A DNA stretch of 64,000 bases, taken from the NCBI GenBank assembly GCA_003137095.1, contig PLET01000065.1:62001-126000 (forward strand), given 5' to 3'. The translations under genes and the position numbers were made by a program. The notes under the pieces are model-generated. The model was not told the DNA's origin. It saw nothing but the letters and a program-made list of their open reading frames with translations, and made no database searches. How positions within the stretch are numbered: the stretch's first letter is position 1; every line of letters begins with the position of its first letter. This DNA is from Gammaproteobacteria bacterium (GTDB lineage Bacteria; Pseudomonadota; Gammaproteobacteria; Steroidobacterales; Steroidobacteraceae). Positions 1 through 7,818 of the stretch are shown here, one piece after another.

Positions 1-351
1 GTGCCCGGCCTGATGGCGGAGGCTTGCGCGGTGCTGATACCCTCCAGGTATGCGGAGCCGTTCGGCATGGTGGCGGTGGAGGCGGCACTCATGTGCCGTC
101 CCGTCATAGCGGCGGCGACGGGCGGTCTGCAGGAAATCGTGGTGCACGAGCGCACGGGCTACCTGGTACCGGTGGATGATCCCGCCGCGCTGTCCGCGCA
201 CATGATCCGGGTGCTCGCTGATCCGGCCGCCGCCGCCGCCATGGGCAACGCCGGCCGCGCACGCGCTCTCAGCCGCTATTCCCTGCACGCCGTGGCGGAT
301 CGATACCTCGGCATCTACTCCGCAGCCACGCAACGCGAACTTGACGGTTGA
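1..351 (+). CDS. Glycosyltransferase family 4, C-terminal part (truncated by window edge)
   Basis: This is the donor-nucleotide-binding C-terminal half of a GT-B glycosyltransferase. The visible 116 residues carry the EPFGMVAVEAA segment, an E-x7-E motif typical of GT4 enzymes, followed by GGLQEIV and TGYLVPVDDP. Family members are about 350-400 residues long, so most of the gene lies to the left of the window, and the GTG at base 1 is probably an internal valine. It ends 19 bases before a convergent membrane glycosyltransferase and is the first visible gene of the exopolysaccharide locus. The sugar specificity cannot be read. Confidence 0.85.
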   Translation: MPGLMAEACAVLIPSRYAEPFGMVAVEAALMCRPVIAAATGGLQEIVVHERTGYLVPVDDPAALSAHMIRVLADPAAAAAMGNAGRARALSRYSLHAVADRYLGIYSAATQRELDG

Positions 352-370
352 CCGCCCGACGCGCGCGAAT

Positions 371-1855
371 TCAAGCCTCGCAGTCGGCGACGACCCGGGT
401 CGTGACGAGGTAGATGTCCACCGCGTATTCCGCTTCGTCGTAGCGGCGTCCGCCGATCGAGAATTTATGTACGCTGCAGTCGAACAGCCAACGCTGCGTG
501 GCGGGGTCGAGTCCCGCCCTCGAGCGATCGAGCACTATCCAAAGCCTTCCGCCCGCCGATCCGAGCCGCTTCAGCTCTGCAACCGACTGCGGGCCCCGCG
601 ACAGCGGAAAACTCGGTGCGCAGCAGCCTTTCGCGTAAAGCCGGAACAAGGAGACCGCATAACCCGTCACGCGGTCACCGGACTGCCAGTGTTCGCGGAC
701 ATACTGCACGGCACCGCGCTCGTCGATGCGCGAACCGTCGACGAAGTGGCTGGCGAGTGCCGGCACGTTCACCAGACAGATCGTGCCCAACCACGCGCCG
801 GCAGCCAGGGCGCTGCGCGCGAGCAGCAGGCGGTAGATCACGGCGATCGCGTAGCCCGCGGCGACCAGCGCACCGAGCACGAATGGGAAGGAATATTCGA
901 CGTGATATACCATGATCAATGGCAGCAATATCGTAGCCGCCAGCCAACCCAGCAGACAAACCAGCCAGTACGCATTCTGCGCGGAAGGGTCGCGAAGCAT
1001 CAACAGGGCGCCCACCGCCGCCAGCAATGCCACCGGCCATCCGATCATTACAATCGATCCCAGCACGGAGTGAAGCGTCGAATAGCCCCAGTCCGCGCCC
1101 TGATTCCAGTCGTGCACCAGCGGGCGCACGTAGAAAATCGCAAAAGCCGCCAGTAGCAGCGCGGCGGCGGCGAACATCCCCCAGACCGCGCGTGGCAGCG
1201 TGCGATGTCCAGTCCGGGCTCCGGCCGCGACCGCCGTGCACAGCAGGGGAAGCATGATCAGCAGCAACGTGTGCGATAGTGTCGCGGCGCATGCCAGCGC
1301 GCCGGCGAGCATGGCGCGGTAAATCTCCGCCCGGTGCATCGAACGACCACCCGGGTTCCACAGTAGTCGCGCGCCGACCAACAGGCACGCGGATCCGAAC
1401 AGGGCCGCGACTACATAGAAGCGCGCCTCCTGGCTATGCGCAACGTGCTGCGGCATCAATGCCATCAGCAAAGCGGTTGCCAGCGCGGTTGGCCGCCCCA
1501 TGGGACCATCCAGCAGCAGGAACGTCAGCATCACGCACAAAGTGCCCAGCAGTGCACTCATGGTGCGAAAGCCGCGCTCATCGGAACCGAACAGCGTGTG
1601 GCCTGCGTGGAACAGCAGGTAGCTCACGGGGATCAAGCGCGGCAGCCGGTAGGCCTGATCGCCGTCCGGAACCGGCTGCGCATGAAACATAATGCGCTCC
1701 TCGGTGAGCGTCGCCGACTCATCGCCCGAGTAGGCCCACACGCCCAGGCTGTGGAAGCGGAGCACCGCCGCGAGTACCGCCAGGCAGATCGCCGAGATCA
1801 GGAGGTTCCCATGTTTTGACAAGTGGTTTCGCCCGATCGCTGTTTCCAGTGACAT
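371..1855 (-). CDS. Integral membrane glycosyltransferase, GT39/PMT-like (ArnT superfamily)
   Basis: A 494-residue multi-spanning protein with about ten hydrophobic segments. After the first membrane helix it has SGDESATLTEE, where the acidic pair resembles the catalytic Asp-Glu of the lipid-phosphate-sugar-dependent GT-C enzymes. A second conserved-looking stretch, SQEARFY, sits near residue 142. Enzymes of this superfamily move a sugar from a polyprenyl-phosphate donor to an acceptor on the periplasmic side of the inner membrane. It is transcribed away from the acyltransferase gene at 1968, with a short divergent gap. Acceptor and sugar are unknown. It probably modifies the polymer or lipid intermediates made by the surrounding locus. 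Confidence 0.8.
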   Translation of the reverse strand: MSLETAIGRNHLSKHGNLLISAICLAVLAAVLRFHSLGVWAYSGDESATLTEERIMFHAQPVPDGDQAYRLPRLIPVSYLLFHAGHTLFGSDERGFRTMSALLGTLCVMLTFLLLDGPMGRPTALATALLMALMPQHVAHSQEARFYVVAALFGSACLLVGARLLWNPGGRSMHRAEIYRAMLAGALACAATLSHTLLLIMLPLLCTAVAAGARTGHRTLPRAVWGMFAAAALLLAAFAIFYVRPLVHDWNQGADWGYSTLHSVLGSIVMIGWPVALLAAVGALLMLRDPSAQNAYWLVCLLGWLAATILLPLIMVYHVEYSFPFVLGALVAAGYAIAVIYRLLLARSALAAGAWLGTICLVNVPALASHFVDGSRIDERGAVQYVREHWQSGDRVTGYAVSLFRLYAKGCCAPSFPLSRGPQSVAELKRLGSAGGRLWIVLDRSRAGLDPATQRWLFDCSVHKFSIGGRRYDEAEYAVDIYLVTTRVVADCEA

Positions 1856-1967
1856 TCAGCGGCTTTATTGCGCTAGCGTATCACGGCGGCGCCGGCGTCC
1901 GCGGTCGTCACCGCACCGACACCGCGTGTACAGAATCGGACCCAGCGAGCACAATGCGTCCCTTTGC

Positions 1968-3101
1968 ATGAAAGAACGCCCATATATCGATTCGCTCACC
2001 GGCCTGCGCGGCATTGCGGCGCTGTGGGTCGCGCTGTTACACGGCGTACACGAGCTGTCGCTCGAGTCGATAATGCCGAATCCGCTGTTGAACTCGATAA
2101 GCTGCGGCTGGCTGGCGGTTGATCTGTTCTTCGTGCTGAGCGGCTTCGTCATTGCCTACGTGCACCTCGGGGATTTCACGCGTATCACGAAGGCCACTTG
2201 CGTCCGATTCCTGCTGCTGCGGCTGGCCCGGATCTATCCGGCGCATCTGGCCGCGGTTCTCCTCTGGCTGGCACCACTGTCGCTGGCGGCCTGGCAGTCC
2301 GTCGCACCCGCCAGCGCGGGATTGAGCCGCAATTACTCCTGGCTCACGTTCACGGCGGCGGTGACCCTCACCAATGGCTGGGGAATCCCGGGATTCATGG
2401 GCTGGAATCTCCCATCCTGGTCGGTGGGGTCAGAATGGTTTGCGTATCTGACGTTTCCATTGCTCGGCTGCGCGCTATGCCGTGTCGCACGAGCGGCATA
2501 CGCAGGCGCGATTATCGCGGCGACTTTGCTGTTGATGCTTTGCCTGTCTCATTGGCTGACTGGCGGCGCTAGATTCGTGCTGCCGGACCGTTGGGCGTTG
2601 GTGCGGGTCGAGTGCGAATTTCTCATCGGATGCTGCGTTTACCTGCTGGCGGCGACACGGCGCGCGTCGATCCTGGGCGCCGTGCTGACGTATTCCGCGG
2701 CGGCTGCGGTCGTGGCGATGTCGATGGCGGGCTGGCAGTCCAACAGTGGTGTCCTGTATCTCATGTGTTTCGCGGCCCTGGTTTTCGGACTGGCGAATTC
2801 GCCGACAGGCCCGTCGCGATTCCTGACGCTATGGCCGCTGCAGCGTCTCGGCCGCATCTCGTATTCGCTGTATCTGATCCATGCGTTGGTCATCGTCGGC
2901 ATTCGTACGTTGGCGCACCTGCCGCCGTTGGCGTGGCTGCCCGAACCCGCCGGTACCTGGGTGCGCCTGGCGCTCTACCTGGTTTCGATCGGCGTCGCCG
3001 CCCAGATGCTGTACGCTCTGGTGGAGAAACCTGGGAGGATCGCATTGCGCCGCCGCTGGGGCTTGGACGGTGCGCAGCCATCCGCCGCGCTCGCGGCCTG
3101 A
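1968..3101 (+). CDS. Acyltransferase family 3 membrane protein (probable polysaccharide O-acyltransferase)
   Basis: A 377-residue protein with about ten membrane spans. It opens with the family signature LTGLRGIAALWVALLHG, containing the conserved Arg and His, then WLAVDLFFVLSGFVIAY and WSVGSEWF, all typical of the OafA/NodX/ExoZ group. Such proteins transfer acetyl or similar acyl groups to sugars at the cytoplasmic membrane. I chose ATG 1968 because the signature then starts at the usual distance from the N-terminus; an in-frame GTG at 1926 is less likely. The next gene follows after 8 bases, so this gene starts a three-gene O-acylation unit with the SGNH and MBOAT genes. Confidence 0.88.
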   Translation: MKERPYIDSLTGLRGIAALWVALLHGVHELSLESIMPNPLLNSISCGWLAVDLFFVLSGFVIAYVHLGDFTRITKATCVRFLLLRLARIYPAHLAAVLLWLAPLSLAAWQSVAPASAGLSRNYSWLTFTAAVTLTNGWGIPGFMGWNLPSWSVGSEWFAYLTFPLLGCALCRVARAAYAGAIIAATLLLMLCLSHWLTGGARFVLPDRWALVRVECEFLIGCCVYLLAATRRASILGAVLTYSAAAAVVAMSMAGWQSNSGVLYLMCFAALVFGLANSPTGPSRFLTLWPLQRLGRISYSLYLIHALVIVGIRTLAHLPPLAWLPEPAGTWVRLALYLVSIGVAAQMLYALVEKPGRIALRRRWGLDGAQPSAALAA

Positions 3102-3109
3102 GTCGCAGT

Positions 3110-4177
3110 ATGCGGATTCACTCGGGTGCATTCGCCTGGCCGCTGGGGATACTGTTCGTTGCTGCCGCCGGCGAAGCTACCGCCCGGCTGGATGACTGGG
3201 CATTTCGGGACACGCCTTTGCTCCACAGTGCCGACCGCCAGCACGATCTGCTGCTGTATGATCGCGATTGCATCCGCGGCCGGCCAAACGGCCGGTATGG
3301 TAAATTCCGCCTGAATCGCTACGGCTTCCGCGGCCCGGAAATCGCCCGCGTAGCTTCGCCCGGCAGCATACGAATCATGTTGCTCGGTGCCTCCGAATCG
3401 TTCGGCCTCTACGAAACCGACGGCAAGGAGATTGCCGCATTGTTGCGCGAGCACTATGCCGGCGCGGCGGATCACGTGGAAGTCGTAAATGCCGCCGTGG
3501 CCGGGATGAACCTGGTTTCGTTGCGCGTCTACTGGGACCATTGGGCGAACCGATTTCATCCGGATATCGTATTGATCTATCCGTCGCCGCAACTGTATCT
3601 GGATGACGATGCGCCTCGCGCCCCCGCGGCCTATTCAGAACCACCCGTTCCCTGGTTCAGATCGCGATTCGCCATGCGTCTGCTGGACGCGGTCAGGCAG
3701 CTGGAGTTCGTTAGGAGCGCCCGCGCCCGCTATGCGGTATGGCGTGACTCCCGCGGCCGGGACCCCTGCTGGCCGTTTCGCACCGTGCCGGTGGACCGGC
3801 TCATACAGTTCCACCACGATCTTGATGCCTTGGCCGGCGACATTGCCGCGGGCGGGGGCCGACCGGTGTTGCTCACGCACCCGATCAGCGCACCGGCGGA
3901 TACGGAACCGAGGGATCTGCGGGCGCTCGAGGGACTGCGAATTTTTTTCCCGCGGGCCGGTCCGCGGATCATCCAGCAGTTCAACGCCGCAGCGGATCGG
4001 TTGACGCGCCTGATCGGCGTCTCGCACCACTGGCTGGTGATCGACATCGCCGCCGGATTGTCGGGTCGACGCGAATTGTTCGCCGATCCGATGCATTTCA
4101 ACGACGCAGGCAGTGCGGCGGCCGCCAATTTGCTGGAGAGCAACCTCGAGCCGATATTGAACGGAACGGCGCACTGA
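3110..4177 (+). CDS. SGNH/GDSL-fold hydrolase-like protein, probable partner of the MBOAT acetyltransferase
   Basis: A 355-residue protein with an N-terminal hydrophobic segment (FAWPLGILFVAAAG), so it is probably anchored or exported. The SGNH block I motif is LLGASESFG with the nucleophile-type Ser near residue 94. The C-terminal DPMHFNDAG supplies the Asp-x-x-His pair near residues 326-329. AlgJ/AlgX and WssI are SGNH proteins that complete sugar acetylation with an MBOAT partner. The stop overlaps the next start by one base (TGATG), which supports a functional pair. The reading frame continues far upstream of ATG 3110, but that part overlaps the acyltransferase gene in another frame and is not coding here. 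Confidence 0.8.
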   Translation: MRIHSGAFAWPLGILFVAAAGEATARLDDWAFRDTPLLHSADRQHDLLLYDRDCIRGRPNGRYGKFRLNRYGFRGPEIARVASPGSIRIMLLGASESFGLYETDGKEIAALLREHYAGAADHVEVVNAAVAGMNLVSLRVYWDHWANRFHPDIVLIYPSPQLYLDDDAPRAPAAYSEPPVPWFRSRFAMRLLDAVRQLEFVRSARARYAVWRDSRGRDPCWPFRTVPVDRLIQFHHDLDALAGDIAAGGGRPVLLTHPISAPADTEPRDLRALEGLRIFFPRAGPRIIQQFNAAADRLTRLIGVSHHWLVIDIAAGLSGRRELFADPMHFNDAGSAAAANLLESNLEPILNGTAH

Positions 4178-5613
4178 TGCTGTTCAACAGTTTTGTGTTC
4201 CTGTTCGCTTTTCTGCCGATCGTGTACACCGGATTTTGGTCGCTGCGCTTGACCTCGCATCGTTACGCCTGGCTTACCGTCTCGAGCTATGTGTTCTATG
4301 GCTGGTTCAATCCGTGGTACTGCCTGCTGCTCGCGTTTTCGACCCTGTTGAGTTTCGTGGCGGGCCTCGGCATGCTGCGCTTCGGCTCCGACGGCGCGCG
4401 GCGCTGGTGTATGTTGGCGCCCGTAGCCGCGGACTTGCTGCTGCTGATATTCTTCAAATACGCGGCTTTCCTGGCGGCCACCCTCGCGACGCTGTCGGCA
4501 TTTGCCGGATTCGGCTGGCACGTGCCGCAGGGAGTCAGTGTGCCGTTTGGCGGCAATCGTTATGTTGCATTTCGCGACATCCTGCTGCCGGTGGGAATTT
4601 CCTTCTATACGTTCCACACCATTTCCTATGTCATCGACTGTTATCGGCGCACGGTCACGCCAACGCGGCAATTGTTGGAGTTTTCCGCATATGTGTCGCT
4701 GTTTTCACAGCTGGTCGCGGGACCCATCGTGCGGTTTCGCCAGATCGAGGGCGACCTGGGAAACCTCGGCAGGGCGCAACGGCTACGCTGGCTGCCGGTC
4801 GGTATCGCCTACTTCGTCTATGGACTCGCAGAAAAGGTATTGGTGGCTGACACGCTCGCGATCTTCGTGAATCCAGCGTTCGACCACATCGAGCAGCTGT
4901 CGACGCTTGGCGCCTGGTGTGCCGACCTCGGCTATGCCTTTCAGCTGTACTTCGATTTCTCGGGCTACAGCAGCATGGCGATCGGACTGGGTTATGCGTT
5001 CGGACTCAGGATTCCGATCAACTTCAATTCGCCTTATAAGGCGCTGGATCCATCCGACTTTTGGCGGCGTTGGCACATATCGCTGTCGGCATGCCTGCGC
5101 GATTACGTGTACATCCCCCTCGGCGGCAATCGCGACGGCCAGTACAGAGCGTATGGAAACCTGATGCTGACGATGCTCATCGGCGGACTTTGGCATGGCG
5201 CTAACTGGACCTTCGTGGTTTGGGGTGCCTACCATGGTGTGCTGCTGGCACTGTATCGCGTGTTCCGCCGCCATTGGGACATGCTGCCCGCCGCCACACG
5301 CCGGGTTGGCACGTTTGTAATCGTACTGCTCGGCTGGACACTGTTCAGATCAGCCAGCCTGGGCGCCGCCGGCCAGATGTTGAGGACGATGTTCGTTCCG
5401 ACTGCCGGCGTCGGAGTGTCGCAGCCCCTGCTGTTTGCCGTGATGCTCGGAACGGCCGCTTTTTGGGCGATGCACGGACGAAACGTCCACGAGCTGACTC
5501 GGGACTTCAGATGGACCGGCTGGGCCACGCTGCGCTTCTCGGCCATCGCGGGCGCCGCCCTGGCGCTGATGGCGGGCGACCGCAATGCACCGTTTCTGTA
5601 CTTTCAATTCTGA
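4177..5613 (+). CDS. MBOAT-family O-acetyltransferase (AlgI-like)
   Basis: A 478-residue polytopic membrane protein. It has the AlgI-type hallmarks DFWRRWHISLS near residue 292 and GGLWHGANW near residue 339, whose histidine is the presumed catalytic residue of MBOAT enzymes. N-terminal LFNSFVFLFAFLPIVY is also characteristic. In alginate and cellulose systems this protein passes acetyl groups across the inner membrane to a periplasmic SGNH-type protein, and the gene just upstream encodes one. The role here is inferred to be acetylation of the exopolysaccharide built by this locus. Confidence 0.92.
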   Translation: MLFNSFVFLFAFLPIVYTGFWSLRLTSHRYAWLTVSSYVFYGWFNPWYCLLLAFSTLLSFVAGLGMLRFGSDGARRWCMLAPVAADLLLLIFFKYAAFLAATLATLSAFAGFGWHVPQGVSVPFGGNRYVAFRDILLPVGISFYTFHTISYVIDCYRRTVTPTRQLLEFSAYVSLFSQLVAGPIVRFRQIEGDLGNLGRAQRLRWLPVGIAYFVYGLAEKVLVADTLAIFVNPAFDHIEQLSTLGAWCADLGYAFQLYFDFSGYSSMAIGLGYAFGLRIPINFNSPYKALDPSDFWRRWHISLSACLRDYVYIPLGGNRDGQYRAYGNLMLTMLIGGLWHGANWTFVVWGAYHGVLLALYRVFRRHWDMLPAATRRVGTFVIVLLGWTLFRSASLGAAGQMLRTMFVPTAGVGVSQPLLFAVMLGTAAFWAMHGRNVHELTRDFRWTGWATLRFSAIAGAALALMAGDRNAPFLYFQF

Positions 5614-5751
5614 ATCCGCTCCGGCATGACATATCACTGGGGCCTGCGTGACCCACCGAGCACGCGTGATGACTCGCGCATTATGTAATGGCCAGCCGCA
5701 GATACCGGTTGAGGGCTTCATGCACCTTGTTTAGTCTGAGCCATAACAAAA

Positions 5752-5772
5752 AAGTCCTCGCCTCTAGGACTT
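5752..5772. promoter_or_regulatory. Perfect 7-bp hairpin directly before the ribosome-binding site of the sugar transferase gene
   Basis: AAGTCCT (5752-5758) and AGGACTT (5766-5772) form a perfect stem with a 7-base loop, ending one base before the GGAG at 5773-5776. On the minus strand the same stem is followed by a T-rich run (TTTTTTGTTATGG), so it has the form of an intrinsic terminator for antisense transcripts. On the plus strand it could affect access to the ribosome-binding site. Both roles are inference. Confidence 0.4.
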
Positions 5773-5780
5773 GGAGTGCA

Positions 5781-7178
5781 ATGCGTATTCCGATTTCAGC
5801 ACATCCGGTTCGAATCCCGCTGATTTTGCTGGCGGCCGCCGAGGGATTGGCGTTGTTTTCCGCCCCATATCTGGCGGTATGGGTACGTTTCGCGGATACG
5901 GATTACCCGCCGCCGACGCATGGAGCCGTCTGGCCGCGGGGTTTATCGTTTGCGATCGTGATGCTGCTGAGCCTCGTTGCCACCGGTTTATACAGCGACC
6001 GGCAGCGTGCCCGGCCGCTCGGCGTGTTGCTGCGCATAGTCGCCAGCGCCGCCGCTGCCTTCGCCTCGTGCGCGCTTTTTTTCTATCTGGTTCCTCCGCT
6101 TTTCATGGGGCGCGGGGTGCTCGGTATAACCGTGGCGGCCGGCGCACTCGCATGTCTGTGCGTGCGCGCCGTTGCGGCACGGCTGCTGGACGATTCGATC
6201 TTCAAGCGGCGCGTAATCGTCTATGGCGCCGGGAGGCGCGCTGAGGTTTTCGGGCGTCTGCGCCGTCGGACCGACCAGCGGGGTTTCCTTGTGGTCGGCT
6301 TCATCGAGGCCACCGGGGATGCGCCCGTGGTTCCGCGCGAGCGTCTTTTGCCGGCCGGGTGCGGTCTGCTGAGGTCATGCCGCGGCCTGGACGTCGACGA
6401 AATAGTGATCGCGATGGACGATCGGCGCGTGGCATTTCCGCTTGCGGAGCTTCTGCAATGCCGGTTGAGCGGCATCCAAGTCGTGGATCTGCAGTCCTTT
6501 CTCGAACGCGAGACCGGTAAACTGCGCCTGGATGTGATCGATCCCAGCTGGATGATCTTCGGCAGCGGCTTCAAGCGAAATCCACTGCGCCAGTTGAGCG
6601 GCCGCGCCCTCGATCTGCTCGTGTGCGCCGCACTTCTTGCGCTCACGTGGCCGCTGATGTTGGCCGTTGCGCTCGCAATCAAAATCGAAGATGGTCCGGG
6701 TTCTCAGGTTTACTACCGCCAGCGCCGGGTCGGCTTCGAGGGGTGCGAATTCGAGATGCTGAAGTTTCGAACCATGGCGGAGGACGCGGAAATTTCCGGA
6801 AACGCGCAGTGGACCATGAAGGACGATCCGCGGATAACGTTGGTGGGCCGCGTGATCCGCAAGCTGCGCGTCGACGAATTGCCGCAAATCTTCAACGTGC
6901 TGAAGGGCGACATGAACATCGTCGGTCCGCGCCCGGAACGCCCGGAGTTCGTCAGGGAGCTGAGCGAGAAAATTCCCTATTATCGTGAGCGCCACTTCGT
7001 CAAGCCCGGCATAACAGGATGGGCGCAGCTGTGCTATTCATACGGGTCTTCCGAGGTCGACGCGCTGGAGAAACTTCAATATGACCTATATTACGTCAAG
7101 AATCACGGCCTGCTGTTCGACCTGAGCATTTTGTTGCAGACTGCGGAGGTCGTGCTTTGGGGTAAGGGAGCCCGCTAA
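5781..7178 (+). CDS. Exosortase-system-type undecaprenyl-phosphate sugar phosphotransferase
   Basis: A 465-residue initiating enzyme with N-terminal membrane segments, a nucleotide-binding-like middle (VIVYGAGRRAEVFGRLRRR) and a C-terminal bacterial sugar transferase domain. Catalytic-domain motifs are KFRTM, RKLRVDELPQIFNVLKGDM, GPRPERPEF and KPGITGWAQ. The enzyme places the first sugar-phosphate on undecaprenyl phosphate. The architecture matches the WcaJ/EpsB class found in PEP-CTERM/XrtA loci (TIGR03013-like, from memory). ATG 5781 is chosen because GGAG lies 4 bases upstream of it. It leads a tight plus-strand run of export and length-control genes. Confidence 0.92.
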   Translation: MRIPISAHPVRIPLILLAAAEGLALFSAPYLAVWVRFADTDYPPPTHGAVWPRGLSFAIVMLLSLVATGLYSDRQRARPLGVLLRIVASAAAAFASCALFFYLVPPLFMGRGVLGITVAAGALACLCVRAVAARLLDDSIFKRRVIVYGAGRRAEVFGRLRRRTDQRGFLVVGFIEATGDAPVVPRERLLPAGCGLLRSCRGLDVDEIVIAMDDRRVAFPLAELLQCRLSGIQVVDLQSFLERETGKLRLDVIDPSWMIFGSGFKRNPLRQLSGRALDLLVCAALLALTWPLMLAVALAIKIEDGPGSQVYYRQRRVGFEGCEFEMLKFRTMAEDAEISGNAQWTMKDDPRITLVGRVIRKLRVDELPQIFNVLKGDMNIVGPRPERPEFVRELSEKIPYYRERHFVKPGITGWAQLCYSYGSSEVDALEKLQYDLYYVKNHGLLFDLSILLQTAEVVLWGKGAR

Positions 7179-7194
7179 ACCGGGAAGAACGGTC

Positions 7195-7815
7195 TTGAAC
7201 AAGAACCTGCATTGGACCTTGCTCCCGCTCCTGCTCTGGTTGGCGCTGCGTAGCGTGCCGCAGGTGCAGGCAGCCGAGGAGTCAGCCGCGGCTCCAATGG
7301 CCGCGCAGGTCTCCCCGGCCTATATCATCGGTCCGGGCGATACGCTGCAGATCTTCGTCTGGAGGAATCAGGAACTCACCGCCACGGTGCCGGTCCGCCC
7401 CGATGGAAAGATTTCAACCCCTCTGGTCGAGGACATGGTGGCCGTCGGCAAGACACCGACACAGCTAGCCCGCGACGTCGAGCAGGTGCTGGCGCAGTAC
7501 GTCAAGAGCCCGCAGGTGAACGTGATCGTGACGCAGCCGGCCAGCGTTTTCGGTCAGATCAAGGTGATCGGCCAGGTGGTCAAACCTCAGGGCGTGGCAT
7601 TTGTCGAGGGCATCACGGTTCTCGACGTGGTGCTCGCGGTGGGGGGTCTGGCACCTTTCGCCGCCGGAAATCGCGCGCATATCGTGCGTACCGAAAACGG
7701 CAAGACCACCGAGATTCGCATCAAGCTGGATTCGCTGGTGAACGACGGTGACATGAAACAGAACATATTGCTTCACCGCGGCGACGTCCTGGTCGTGCCG
7801 CAATCGCGCTTCTAG
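7195..7815 (+). CDS. Wza-like polysaccharide export protein
   Basis: A 206-residue exported protein with a signal peptide (LLPLLLWLALRSVPQVQA), the polysaccharide export domain beginning YIIGPGDTLQIFVW, and an SLBB-type region with GQVVKPQGVAFVEG. It would form the periplasmic/outer-membrane exit channel. It is short compared with Wza and has no cysteine in the signal region, so it is not a lipoprotein as read. This resembles the XrtA-associated export family. The start is TTG, with GGGAAG upstream at 7182-7187. Three bases separate its stop from the chain-length gene. Confidence 0.88.
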   Translation: MNKNLHWTLLPLLLWLALRSVPQVQAAEESAAAPMAAQVSPAYIIGPGDTLQIFVWRNQELTATVPVRPDGKISTPLVEDMVAVGKTPTQLARDVEQVLAQYVKSPQVNVIVTQPASVFGQIKVIGQVVKPQGVAFVEGITVLDVVLAVGGLAPFAAGNRAHIVRTENGKTTEIRIKLDSLVNDGDMKQNILLHRGDVLVVPQSRF

Positions 7816-7818
7816 GCG

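Noticed and set aside
2591..3109. N-terminal extension of the SGNH protein
   Set aside because: It overlaps the acyltransferase-3 gene in another frame and shows no domain; ATG 3110 leaves a sensible hydrophobic N-terminus.
5807..5820. GGTTCGAATCCCGC, like the T-arm of a tRNA
   Set aside because: It lies inside the start of the sugar-transferase gene, the flanks do not form a T-stem or an acceptor stem, and no anticodon arm can be drawn upstream.
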